The notes beneath the pieces are model-generated. The model was not told where the DNA came from. It worked only from the letters and a program-made list of their open reading frames with translations, and did no database searches. A stretch of DNA of 40,001 bases, taken from positions 1-40,001 of the forward strand of contig NZ_JADIZJ010000011.1 of assembly GCF_016704835.1 (NCBI RefSeq), written 5' to 3'. Numbering within the stretch: position 1 is the first letter of the stretch; each line of letters begins with the position of its first letter. The stretch is from Sphingopyxis sp. (lineage in GTDB: Bacteria > Pseudomonadota > Alphaproteobacteria > Sphingomonadales > Sphingomonadaceae). Below, one piece after another: positions 5,222 through 12,823 of this stretch. The translations under genes and the position numbers were made by a program.

Positions 5222-6580
5222 TCGCCCGGCCATGACGTGCCGCGCCCAAGCGCCAGGGTTACGGTAGCCTCGCAGTTTGCCGAGCTCTACCAGCGCCGCT
5301 AAGCTGCGCGCCGCGCCTTGCTCGCGCCGGCCGTCGCTTGGCTCGGTGACTTCCTCCAGCTCGCCGTTGACGTGCGCCACCTTGCGCGCCGCGATCGGAT
5401 AGGCCGCGCCGCAATTGCTGCAATGCGACCGCCCCGAACGCTCAGCGGCGAAACAGCGCGGGCAGACTCTGACACTCATGGCGTCCTCGTCCGGCGCCTT
5501 TCGCTGGCTGCGCTCGGTCCCGGTCAAACTCCATTCCCGCGCCTCGGTCGGTAGCCCGTGGCGCCGTGTGTTGCCCGCATGATCGAGAATGATCGCATGG
5601 GTCTTGCCGGGCGCAGGGCGCAGGCAGCGGCCGACCTGCTGCATGTACAGCCCCAGGCTCGCGGTCGGGCGCAGAAGCAGCCCGGCGACGATGCCGGGAC
5701 AATCGAAGCCCTCGGACACCAGCTCGCAGGAGGTCATCACCTTGATCTGCCCGCGCCGGAAACTCTGGACGACGCCGCGCCGAAGGGCGCTATCCATGCC
5801 GCCGTCAATGTGCGCCGAGGATATGCCCGCCTCGGTGAACTGCTGCGCGACGTGCCGGGCGTGCTCGACGCTGACGCAGAACGCGACCGCAGGCAGCCCG
5901 CACGCCAGTCGTCGATAGTGGTCCAACACATCGCCCGTGATCGTCGGCTTGTCGGCGATGCCCGCGAGGTCGGCCATGGCGAAATCGCCGCGCGTGAGGC
6001 GCAGCCCGGAAGCGTCGATGGTCGGCGGCGCATAGACCTTGACTTGCGACAGCGCGCCGAGGTCGATCATCTCCTGCACAGAAGGGCCGATGACCATCCG
6101 CTGGAAGCATTCGCCGAGCCCCTCGCCCGACAGTCGCAGCGGTGTCGCGGTTACCCCGAGGACGCGCGCGCGCGGGAAGTGGCGCAGAACGGTCCCCAAG
6201 GTGTTGCGCGCGGTTGCATGGTGCGCCTCGTCGATCACCACCAGGTCCGGCTCAGGAGTCTGCGCAAGTCGCCGCGCAAGTGTCTGCACGCTCGCCACTT
6301 GCACGGGCAGACGCGGCGAGCGCGGATAGTTCGCGGCGATGAACCCGTGCTGCACGTCGAAGGCTTTCAGGGTCTCGCTGATCTGATCCACCAGTTCGAT
6401 GCGGTGCGCCAGAATCATCACGCGATGTCCCTTGGCCAGTGCGCCGTGCGTCACGAAGGCAAAGGTTACGGTCTTGCCGCTACCTGTCGGGGCGACGGCG
6501 AGCACGGCGCGCGCGCCTGATCGGTACTCGGCACGAATGCCGTCAACCATGACTTGCTGATAAGGTCGCAGTTCGATCAT
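5201..6580 (-). CDS. SF2 DEAD/DEAH-box helicase with C-terminal zinc ribbon (459 aa)
   Basis: ATP-dependent SF2 helicase, probably acting on DNA in phage replication or recombination. Visible motifs are the Q-motif-like start (IELRPYQQVMVDGIR), Walker A APTGSGKT (30-37), DEAH at 117-120 (VVIDEAHHA), motif III TATP (144-147) and motif VI QQVGRCLRP (about 320). A four-Cys ribbon follows (CPRC...CSNC, about 373-390). The arrangement resembles UvrB/RecQ-like phage helicases such as those called DEAD/DEAH box or type III restriction res-subunit helicases. The start at 6580 gives the standard N-terminus; an upstream in-frame extension to 6622 would overlap the opposing promoter. It is the only early gene on the minus strand, divergent from the YqaJ gene across a 77-bp gap, so it is independently regulated and may be an inserted cassette. 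Confidence 0.9.
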   Translation of the reverse strand: MIELRPYQQVMVDGIRAEYRSGARAVLAVAPTGSGKTVTFAFVTHGALAKGHRVMILAHRIELVDQISETLKAFDVQHGFIAANYPRSPRLPVQVASVQTLARRLAQTPEPDLVVIDEAHHATARNTLGTVLRHFPRARVLGVTATPLRLSGEGLGECFQRMVIGPSVQEMIDLGALSQVKVYAPPTIDASGLRLTRGDFAMADLAGIADKPTITGDVLDHYRRLACGLPAVAFCVSVEHARHVAQQFTEAGISSAHIDGGMDSALRRGVVQSFRRGQIKVMTSCELVSEGFDCPGIVAGLLLRPTASLGLYMQQVGRCLRPAPGKTHAIILDHAGNTRRHGLPTEAREWSLTGTERSQRKAPDEDAMSVRVCPRCFAAERSGRSHCSNCGAAYPIAARKVAHVNGELEEVTEPSDGRREQGAARSLAALVELGKLRGYRNPGAWARHVMAGRSAKGRA

Positions 6581-6590
6581 ACTATGATTG

Positions 6591-6620
6591 TTGACACGTC
6601 GTTGACAGTAAGCGTATAAC
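6591..6620 (+). promoter_or_regulatory. Candidate sigma70 promoter for the recombination operon
   Basis: TTGACA (6591-6596) and TATAAC (6615-6620) are separated by 18 bp, and transcription would start near 6627. That is upstream of the YqaJ start at 6658 and its GGGGAAGGCGAG ribosome site. A second TTGACA (6602-6607) lies 11 bp, about one helical turn, after the first; this could be a tandem protein site that represses or activates both this promoter and the divergent helicase gene. Confidence 0.55.
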
Positions 6621-6657
6621 AATGCCCGGCAAACGGCAACGACTTGGGGAAGGCGAG

Positions 6658-7629
6658 ATGCTCCATTATCCGAAAACGCGCGACGAATGGCTTGCGCTGC
6701 GACATCAGTACGTCAGCAGCACCGAAGTATCCGCACTGTTCGGACTCAACCCGTATATGACCGCATTCGAGCTGGCGACGATCAAGAAGGCGGCAGCGCC
6801 GGACGAGCGCGAGGCCAGCGAGCGCATGGAGTGGGGCATCCGGTTGCAGAATTCCATTGCGCGCGGCATCGCCGAAACTTACGGTGTGAAGGCGCGCGCG
6901 ATCAGCGGCTATGCGATCGACGGGTTTCTCCATTGCAAAATGGGCGCGAGCTTCGATTACGAGATCGTGGGCGCAAAAGATGGCGCGTTCGAGGGCGATA
7001 CGGTGCTGCGCGATATGTACGCGAAGCACGGCGCGGGCGTGCTGGAAATCAAAAATGTGGACTGGCTGCAATTCAAGAAATGGCAGGCAGGCGACGGCAC
7101 GATCGAGGCTCCCGCGCATATCGAGATTCAGGTGCAACACCAGCTTGCGTGCATCGCGCGATCGTGGGCCGCGATCGGCGTACTGGTCGGTGGCAACACG
7201 CTGGAATTGCTGGTGCGCGAACGCGACTATGCGGTATGCAAGGCGCTGCGCGCGAAATGCGAGAAGTTCTGGTCCGACATGGATCGAGGCGTCATGCCGC
7301 CGATCGAGTTGCCGGCCGACGCTGCGATCATCGCGCAAATGTACCGCTATGCAGAGCCTGGCAAAGTGCTCGACGCGCAAGGCAATGACGAAATTGAGGG
7401 CATCTGCCGTGAATACCACGAGGCGGGCCGCGCGGAGAAAACCGCCAGCGACGCCAAGAGTGCCGCGAAGGCAAAGCTGCTGCTGGCCATCGGCGATGCT
7501 GAGCGCGTGCTCGCGAACGGTTACAGCGTGTCGGCAGGCGTGACGGCCGAGGCAGAAATTCCCGCCTACACGCGCAAGGCATATCGAAACATCCGGGTAA
7601 CTGCCAAGAGGGAGAAAGCAAGTGTCTAA
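6658..7629 (+). CDS. YqaJ-type viral recombinase/exonuclease (323 aa)
   Basis: Probable 5'-3' exonuclease of the lambda Exo/YqaJ family, which trims double-strand ends so that the RecT annealase encoded two genes downstream can bind. Seen: an N-terminal W..LR...VSSTEVSALFGLNPYMT segment (SSTE around 20-23), a helix MEWGIRLQNSIARGIAE (57-73) carrying the first acidic residue, D100 (ASFDY), the E-x-K pair E130/K132 (GVLEIKN) and a Q-rich motif (IQVQHQLAC, 157-165). These match the PD-(D/E)xK core. The start at 6658 is favoured by GGGGAAGGCGAG and by the promoter position; an ATG at 6622 would be almost at the transcription start. The 3' end overlaps the next gene by 8 nt. Confidence 0.9.
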   Translation: MLHYPKTRDEWLALRHQYVSSTEVSALFGLNPYMTAFELATIKKAAAPDEREASERMEWGIRLQNSIARGIAETYGVKARAISGYAIDGFLHCKMGASFDYEIVGAKDGAFEGDTVLRDMYAKHGAGVLEIKNVDWLQFKKWQAGDGTIEAPAHIEIQVQHQLACIARSWAAIGVLVGGNTLELLVRERDYAVCKALRAKCEKFWSDMDRGVMPPIELPADAAIIAQMYRYAEPGKVLDAQGNDEIEGICREYHEAGRAEKTASDAKSAAKAKLLLAIGDAERVLANGYSVSAGVTAEAEIPAYTRKAYRNIRVTAKREKASV

Positions 7630-7825
7630 GGTGTACATCGTGAACATGATGGTGCTGATCGACGGGGAGCAGAAAACGCTGCGCACGGTTCTGCGCGCGA
7701 AGTCGCCGCAGGCCGCGCGCAATCAGGTCGTCAATGCCAGCGTCAGCGTGCGGCGCGCAACGATCGACGATTTCGTGCCGTTGGCGCCGGAGCCGGCCGC
7801 CATTCAGGAGAACAGCCATGAATGA
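7622..7825 (+). CDS. Small protein between exonuclease and annealase genes (67 aa)
   Basis: A 67-aa product starting at a GTG (SKVYIVNMMVLIDGEQKTLR) overlapping the exonuclease gene by 8 nt and the RecT gene by 8 nt. Genes of this size and sequence type often sit between phage exonuclease and annealase genes, and a role as accessory to the recombinase is plausible by context only. It looks like a small beta-alpha fold with a short Pro/Glu-rich tail. Confidence 0.7.
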   Translation: MSKVYIVNMMVLIDGEQKTLRTVLRAKSPQAARNQVVNASVSVRRATIDDFVPLAPEPAAIQENSHE

Positions 7826-8702
7826 GAACGCACTCACGACAGTCTGCCGGGCAATCGCCGACCCCGCGATGACCGACAAGTTCCGTTCCGTTCTGCCGCC
7901 AAGCGTCAGCTTGGACAGGTTCACGCGCGTCACGATCACGGCAATCCAGCAGAACCCCGCTGTGCTCGATGCCGACCGCCAGACACTGTACAGCGCGTGC
8001 GTCAATGCGGCGTCGCGCGGACTCATGCCGGACGGCAAAGAAGGCGCGCTGTCGGTGTTCAACACGAAGGTGAACAGCGAATGGGTCAAGAAGGTCCAGT
8101 TCATGCCGATGGTTGAAGGCATCGTCAAGGAGATGGCCAAGGCGGGCGTGAAGGCGTATGCAGTGTCCGTGTACCAGAACGACGAGATTGACTTCTGGAA
8201 CGATGAGACCGGCCAGCACGTCAAGCACAAGCCGATTGTGTTTGGCGAGCGCGGCGAGCGCATCGGCGCGCTGGCAGTCGCAACGGACGCTGACGGGCGC
8301 ACTTACGTCGAAGCCATGGACCTCGACGAACTGGCTCGCGTGATGGCGAAATCCAGGTCGAAGGATAAGGAAGGCAATCCGGTCGGCCCGTGGCGCGACA
8401 GCCCGGAACGCATGGAGCAGAAAACCGTGCTCCATCGCGTGCGCAAGCGCGTGCCTATCATCGGACACGACGATATCGTGGAGCACATGCAGCAGGACGA
8501 AGCGGCGGACTACGACACCGGCGAGCCGGACGCGGCGGCCAGCGCACCGATTGCAGATGTCGTCGCGCAGCAGCCCGCCGCACAAGCGACGCCGAAGAAG
8601 CGCCCGCGAGGCTTGCAAGCGGTCGTTGAGCAAGCGACGCACGACGACGCGGAGTCGGTGCCGAATGATGACGATCGCACATCAGACGGCGAGGTATTCT
8701 GA
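7818..8702 (+). CDS. recT: RecT-family single-strand annealing protein (294 aa)
   Basis: Binds single-stranded DNA made by the exonuclease and anneals complementary strands. RecT hallmarks are visible: VTITAIQQNPAVLDADRQTL, ACVNAASRGLMPDGKEGALS, then QFMPMVEGIVKEMAKAG (the conserved P-M-x-G-x-x segment), AYAVSVYQNDEIDFW and RMEQKTVLHRVRKRVPI. After about residue 230 the tail is acidic and low-complexity (DEAADYDTGEPDAAASAP, then KKRPRG), which may recruit host SSB or other partners. The ATG at 7818 follows AGGAG. It forms a classic two-gene recombination system with the YqaJ exonuclease. Confidence 0.9.
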   Translation: MNENALTTVCRAIADPAMTDKFRSVLPPSVSLDRFTRVTITAIQQNPAVLDADRQTLYSACVNAASRGLMPDGKEGALSVFNTKVNSEWVKKVQFMPMVEGIVKEMAKAGVKAYAVSVYQNDEIDFWNDETGQHVKHKPIVFGERGERIGALAVATDADGRTYVEAMDLDELARVMAKSRSKDKEGNPVGPWRDSPERMEQKTVLHRVRKRVPIIGHDDIVEHMQQDEAADYDTGEPDAAASAPIADVVAQQPAAQATPKKRPRGLQAVVEQATHDDAESVPNDDDRTSDGEVF

Positions 8703-8703
8703 C

Positions 8704-8781
8704 ATGAAACTTTCCCGTTTATTCTCGTCAGCAGCCGACATCGCCGCCAGTCGCCGCGCCAGCGAAGGGGGCGCGAAGTGA
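8704..8781 (+). CDS. Small ORF (25 aa) downstream of recT
   Basis: The 25-codon frame (MKLSRLFSSAADIAASRRAS, then EGGAK) begins one base after the recT stop with GAGG upstream. It ends in a GTGA overlap with the next gene (8778-8781). The tight packing suggests it is translated. It has a weakly amphipathic basic helix and no known function. Confidence 0.4.
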   Translation: MKLSRLFSSAADIAASRRASEGGAK

Positions 8782-9152
8782 GCGCCTACACCGACCTGAT
8801 CCGCGCGATTGCCGACGACGAGACGCGCGTCAATCGTCACGGTGAAATGCTCGGCGAACTGACGGCGGCTGAACTCGCCATCGCCTACGCCGAGTACAGC
8901 CTCGACGCCGACAACGACGCGCTCGATGCCATCGGCGACCTGCGCGCGTGGTGCACCACCGACGATCCGCAGACCGCGCTCGCCAAGCTGCGCAGCTTGC
9001 GGCTGCTGCTCGACGAGAGCCTGCTCAACTACGTCTCCGATGACGTCCGCCTCGAACACATCCCTGACGATCACGACAGCGAACTGGCCTACGCCGCGAG
9101 CGAGGCCGACAGCCAGCGCAATGCGGATATTGCCGACGGAGTATCAACATGA
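8778..9152 (+). CDS. Acidic phage protein, unknown function (124 aa)
   Basis: A strongly acidic, helical 124-aa protein (ELTAAELAIAYAEYSLDADN, LRLLLDESLLNYVSDDVRLE, IPDDHDSELAYAASEADS). Starts at GTG, coupled to the 25-aa frame. High acidity recalls DNA-mimic or anti-restriction proteins in general, but no family signature is visible, so the function stays open. Confidence 0.7.
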   Translation: MSAYTDLIRAIADDETRVNRHGEMLGELTAAELAIAYAEYSLDADNDALDAIGDLRAWCTTDDPQTALAKLRSLRLLLDESLLNYVSDDVRLEHIPDDHDSELAYAASEADSQRNADIADGVST

Positions 9153-9479
9153 GCAACACGACCCAAGCTTGGCCAACCAGGGGTGCTGCTCGAAAGAGCT
9201 GGCGCTGCAGGACGCGCCTGGGCGCGGTATCGGCGCTTTCCCCGGTCCGCGAGCGCGACCTTGACTTTCCAACTGCTGGACGTGCCTTCAGGCGACAGAC
9301 GCGAGCCGCCGCGGGCGCCTTGGCTCACTCGCGATCTCGCGCAAGCTGGCTGCGTGCCTCAGGCGCGGGTGCGTGGTGTCGTTCTCGCCGGCTGCGCCGC
9401 GTGAAATGGCCGCCCGGAGCAGGACGTGTACGAAACCGTGTGCGACGAAATCACGATGCCCGAAGCGGCGGTCGCATGA
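9149..9479 (+). pseudogene. Frame-jumping region, probably a broken gene
   Basis: One frame is open throughout (from ATG 9149 into the next gene), but its translation is Arg-rich and looks non-coding. Protein-like pieces sit in different frames. These are GCCSKELALQDAPGRGIGAF (frame 1, about 9182-9241), LTFQLLDVPSGDRREPPRAP then WLTRDLA (frame 3, 9261-9341), SLAISRKLAACLRRGCVVSF (frame 1, about 9322-9381) and GRPEQDVYETVCDEITMPEA (frame 3, 9408-9467, ending TGA 9477-9479 in an ATGA overlap with the next gene). This looks like a gene of about 110 aa carrying several indels, or sequence errors. The real product cannot be named. Confidence 0.5.
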
Positions 9480-9736
9480 ACGACTGCATCATCAACCGCG
9501 ACCGCGCTGCATGGGTCAAGGCCAATGCCGACATCGAGCACGAGAACGAACTGCAGGACATCGTCTCGGCGGCACTCGACACGCTGATCGTCGGGCCGCA
9601 CACGACCATCGCCGACATCGGCCGCATGTGCCGCGCGTTCAGTGACGACGAGCACGAGGTGTCGTTCGTCGTGCAGTGGATTTGCGGCAAGGCCATTGCG
9701 CATCCGGTGCGAGAGAAGCGAAAGGAACTGACATGA
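9476..9736 (+). CDS. Phage protein, unknown function (86 aa)
   Basis: The 86-aa product is helical (MNDCIINRDRAAWVKANADI, NELQDIVSAALDTLIVG, RMCRAFSDDEHEVSFVVQWI). ATG 9476 is chosen over a much longer in-frame extension to 9149, because the extension looks non-coding and because a TGA in another frame overlaps here as ATGA. Family unknown. It ends in another ATGA overlap with the next gene. Confidence 0.65.
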   Translation: MNDCIINRDRAAWVKANADIEHENELQDIVSAALDTLIVGPHTTIADIGRMCRAFSDDEHEVSFVVQWICGKAIAHPVREKRKELT

Positions 9737-9879
9737 ATGCTCTCATCAAACTCTATCGCGCCTACCAGCGCCGCCGCTGGATCGCGTGGAAGCGACGCAA
9801 CCGCGTGATCCTGCCCGCGCCGAAAGCGGACGATCGCAGCAGTATCGAGTCGTTCAACCGGATCATGCGGGCGCGGTGA
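9733..9879 (+). CDS. Small basic protein (48 aa)
   Basis: 48 aa with a very basic N-terminal half (LIKLYRAYQRRRWIAWKRRN). It could bind nucleic acid or lie on a membrane surface as an amphipathic helix. ATGA overlap with the upstream gene supports translation. No family recognised. Confidence 0.55.
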   Translation: MNALIKLYRAYQRRRWIAWKRRNRVILPAPKADDRSSIESFNRIMRAR

Positions 9880-9907
9880 GCGCGTTCGCTAAACAGAAGG
9901 GTTGTAC

Positions 9908-10261
9908 ATGAGAGAAACCGCTATCGTGAACTCGGTGCGCGCGGAGTTGAGCAGCGGCGACGCGCGCCTATGGCGCAACAACGTCGGCGTGCTTCAGGAC
10001 CGCACCGGCGCATTCGTCACTTACGGACTATGCCCTGGGTCGTCCGACCTGATCGGCTACAGGTCAGTCGTGATAACGCCTAGCCAGGTCGGCCAGCGCG
10101 TCGCGATTTTCTGCGCATTGGAAGGCAAGCGCGATGCCGCTGCGAAGCCGACCAAGTTGCAGCAGCAGTTCCTGTCAGTCGTGCGGGACGCTGGCGGGAT
10201 CGCTGGTGTATTTTCAAGCGTGGCCGAAGCGCGATGCCTTTTAACGGGAGACATCAAGTGA
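9908..10261 (+). CDS. VRR-NUC domain nuclease (117 aa)
   Basis: A small single-domain member of the VRR-NUC branch of PD-(D/E)xK nucleases, likely a structure-specific or resolving endonuclease in phage recombination or replication. Seen: GSSDLIGY with catalytic D47, the E-x-K pair E72/K74 (ALEGKRD), and downstream TKLQQQFLSVVRDAGGIAGV with the conserved Q and the helix. The ATG at 9908 follows AGAAGGG with a 6-base spacing; an in-frame TTG at 9902 is unlikely. Its TGA overlaps the next ATG by one base (TGATG). Confidence 0.85.
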   Translation: MRETAIVNSVRAELSSGDARLWRNNVGVLQDRTGAFVTYGLCPGSSDLIGYRSVVITPSQVGQRVAIFCALEGKRDAAAKPTKLQQQFLSVVRDAGGIAGVFSSVAEARCLLTGDIK

Positions 10262-10443
10262 TGAGCGACAAGGCGCGACGCGCGAAATTGCGAGAGCTGA
10301 TGGAGAAGCACGGGCTAAACGCTGAAACCGTAGGCGCTATCACGTTCCGTCGCGCCCAAACGGTTCGCGCTTGGACGTGCGGCGCGCGTCGCACGCCGGC
10401 GTATGCAATAAAACTTCTAGAATCGACGGTCGCGAGGCGCTAA
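10261..10443 (+). CDS. Small HTH-like protein (60 aa)
   Basis: 60 aa with a probable DNA-binding helix-turn-helix: RRAKLRELMEKHGLNAETVG, then AITFRRAQTVRAWTCGARRT resembling the recognition helix of small Cro/XRE proteins, ending IKLLESTVARR. It could be an accessory regulator or a loader for the primase-helicase whose start overlaps its stop (TAATG at 10441-10445). Function inferred only. Confidence 0.6.
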   Translation: MSDKARRAKLRELMEKHGLNAETVGAITFRRAQTVRAWTCGARRTPAYAIKLLESTVARR

Positions 10444-12743
10444 TGCTCGACTTCAACAGCATCGCGGCCGATCTGCTCGCGAGCGCCGATGCGCTCCTTC
10501 CTCAGTGGCTGCCAGCCGGGCGTAAGCGCGGGCACGAGTACGTCTGCGGCTCGCTCGGCGGCGATGCTGGCGACAGCCTCAGCGTGAACATGCGCACGGG
10601 GCTATGGGCGGACTTCGCCACGGGAGAAAAGGGCGGCGACCTGCTGAGCCTCTACGCAGCGGCCAATGGCATGAAGCAAGGCGAGGCGGCTAAGGCGCTC
10701 GGATACACGAATGGCGAAGCGAGCGCCACATTGCCGAGGCCCGCCGTCGCACGGAAAGCCGTGAGCGAACCCGACGATGCCGCAATTAAACTCCCGCCCA
10801 CCGATGCGCCATTGCCACCACCACATCGCGACCACGGGGCTCCCACGACGCTTTACGCCTACCGCGCGGCCGACGGCGCGCTGATCGGCTACATCGCCCG
10901 ATGGGACACGGACAGCGGAAAGACCTTCGCGCCCTACAGGTGGAGCGGCTCGAAGTGGGAAGCGAAAGCGTTCCACAAGCCGCGCCCTCTCTACGGCCTT
11001 GATCGTCTCGCCGCCCATCCTGACAAGCGCGTACTGCTCGTCGAGGGAGAGAAGGCCGCCGATGCGGCGCACCATACGCTGTCGGGGTTTGCGGTAGTGT
11101 CATGGCCTGGCGGCGCAAACGCGATCGAACAAGTCGATTGGTCGCCGCTGCGTGGGCGCGACGTTGACCTATGGCCTGACGCGGACGATCCGGGCCGCGA
11201 AGCGATGCGGCGCATTTCTGAGAAATTACTGACTCAAGGCGCTGGCGCGCTGCGCATCATTGACCCGCAAGGGCAGCCCGATGGGTGGGACGTGGCGGAC
11301 GCCGTAGCGTCCGGCATGGACGGAAAAGCCATTCTTGAATGGGCGCGGCGCGACGGGAAAAAGTTCATCCGGGATGTTAGTATCTCGGACGAGTCCGCAG
11401 TGTTCGCTGTCGCTTCTGTTAGCGACGTACCGCCTCCCCCCGAAGCGCGCGGCGCTGCGGGCTCGCTTCCTCCGCCGTCAGGGCGGGACCGCATTGATTT
11501 CCTTCTCGCCATACCCGCCGCCACGGGTCAGCGGTGGCAAACCATTGGGATTGATCCTACTGTCATGTCGAACGGGCGACCGCCCGCGAATGAGGACACT
11601 GTTCATCGTCTGTGCGCGTATCTGGAGGGCGAGTTCTGGTTCGACAGTTTCCTGATGCGGCCGATGACGACATTCTCCGGCAGGAACCAACAGCCGATCA
11701 ACGACGAAATATTGTCGGAGCTGACAATCTTTTTTCAGCGTCACCTGATGCTCCCGAAAATGTCGGTGGAGAAAGTGAAGCAAGGCATCGCAGCCTACTG
11801 CGGCCGTAATCGACGCAACTGCGCACAAGAATGGTTGCAGAGTCTCAAATGGGACGAAACATCTAGGCTTGAGATGCTGCTCCCCGCCGCGCTAGGCACG
11901 GACGATGACGAATACCACCGCTCGGTCGGTCGCTGCTTCCTCATGGGGATGGTCCGGCGCATCATGGAGCCAGGGTGCCAGGTGGACAATGTTTTGCTGC
12001 TTGAGGGCGGCGAAGGCAACGGCAAGTCGTCCGCGCTGCGCGCGATCGGCGGCGACTGGTTCACCGAAGCGTCGGAGTCCATCACATCGAAAGACTTCTA
12101 CCAGTGTTTGCAGGGCAAGATGTTGGTGGAACTGTCGGAGATGTCCAGCTTCGACCGCGTGTCGATCGAGAAGGTGAAGGCGGTCATCACGAATCGAGTG
12201 GACACATACCGCAAGTCGTATGGCTTCCTTCCGGGCGACTACCCGCGCCAATGCGTATTCACTTGCACGACAAACCGCGACGACTGGAACAAGTCTGATA
12301 CTGGCGCTCGCAGGTTCTGGCGCGCGCGCACCGGGCTGATTGACGTGGAGTGGATCGAAAAGCATCGCGAGCAGATGTTCGCCGAGGCGATGGCGCGCGT
12401 CATGCGCCACGAGCCCCATTGGGATGTCCCGCTTGATAAGGCCAAAGCATTGCAGGACGACGCGCGCGAAGGCGATCCGTGGGAGGAAGCGGTGCTGTAC
12501 TACGCGAGCCAGCGCAGCGAAGTGCGGCCGGACGAAGTATTGCGCGATGCACTCAACAAGCCGCTGGATATTCAGGACAAGGGACACATCGCTCGTGTGC
12601 GCGCGATCCTGCGCATGAATGGCTACGTCAGCGTGAACGAATGGCGCCACGGCAAGGTGGTGCGCGTATGGCGGCCGCAGAAGGTCAAACTTCCGCCTAT
12701 GACGCAAGCGACCATGCTGGACGACGACGAGGCGGCGCTATGA
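10443..12743 (+). CDS. TOPRIM primase plus VapE-like (D5/SF3-like) helicase fusion (766 aa)
   Basis: Probable replicative primase-helicase. The N-terminal part has a primase-like segment (SVNMRTGLWADFATGEKGGD, as in phage primases before TOPRIM). It is followed by TOPRIM signatures LLVEGEKAADAA (about 199-210) and DLWPDADDPGREA (about 242). The C-terminal half is a VapE-family P-loop ATPase: LLLEGGEGNGKSSALRAIGG with Walker A around 522-529, then the catalytic LVELSEMSSF, the arginine-rich VFTCTTNRDDWNKSDTGARR and FWRA. The linker is Pro/Ser-rich. No CHC2 zinc finger is seen. The start at 10443 overlaps the previous stop (TAATG); an upstream extension to 10371 is not supported. It probably acts at the origin with the recombination genes. 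Confidence 0.9.
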   Translation: MLDFNSIAADLLASADALLPQWLPAGRKRGHEYVCGSLGGDAGDSLSVNMRTGLWADFATGEKGGDLLSLYAAANGMKQGEAAKALGYTNGEASATLPRPAVARKAVSEPDDAAIKLPPTDAPLPPPHRDHGAPTTLYAYRAADGALIGYIARWDTDSGKTFAPYRWSGSKWEAKAFHKPRPLYGLDRLAAHPDKRVLLVEGEKAADAAHHTLSGFAVVSWPGGANAIEQVDWSPLRGRDVDLWPDADDPGREAMRRISEKLLTQGAGALRIIDPQGQPDGWDVADAVASGMDGKAILEWARRDGKKFIRDVSISDESAVFAVASVSDVPPPPEARGAAGSLPPPSGRDRIDFLLAIPAATGQRWQTIGIDPTVMSNGRPPANEDTVHRLCAYLEGEFWFDSFLMRPMTTFSGRNQQPINDEILSELTIFFQRHLMLPKMSVEKVKQGIAAYCGRNRRNCAQEWLQSLKWDETSRLEMLLPAALGTDDDEYHRSVGRCFLMGMVRRIMEPGCQVDNVLLLEGGEGNGKSSALRAIGGDWFTEASESITSKDFYQCLQGKMLVELSEMSSFDRVSIEKVKAVITNRVDTYRKSYGFLPGDYPRQCVFTCTTNRDDWNKSDTGARRFWRARTGLIDVEWIEKHREQMFAEAMARVMRHEPHWDVPLDKAKALQDDAREGDPWEEAVLYYASQRSEVRPDEVLRDALNKPLDIQDKGHIARVRAILRMNGYVSVNEWRHGKVVRVWRPQKVKLPPMTQATMLDDDEAAL

Positions 12744-12823
12744 CCCGCGCCGCGCGCGCGCGCAGTGACGCGGAATTACTGGCGGAAGTGGATGCGCTGC
12801 TTGAGCGAAGGCGGGCGGCGTGA
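12740..12823 (+). CDS. Tiny basic/acidic peptide (27 aa) bridging two genes
   Basis: A 27-codon frame (MTRAARARSDAELLAEVDAL, then LERRRAA) starts in an ATGA overlap with the primase-helicase stop. It ends in a GTGA overlap with the nuclease-like gene. It forms a single amphipathic helix. Double overlap suggests a translated coupling peptide, as at 1970-2029 and 35583-35663. Confidence 0.45.
   Translation: MTRAARARSDAELLAEVDALLERRRAA

Noticed and set aside
5558..6520. 320-aa plus-strand ORF opposite the helicase
   Set aside because: It is the complement of the helicase gene, whose motifs are complete; the translation is His/Arg/Asp-rich shadow protein.
6577..8642. Long minus-strand ORFs (299-381 aa) opposite YqaJ and RecT
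   Set aside because: Shadow frames of high-GC genes with clear YqaJ and RecT motifs on the plus strand.
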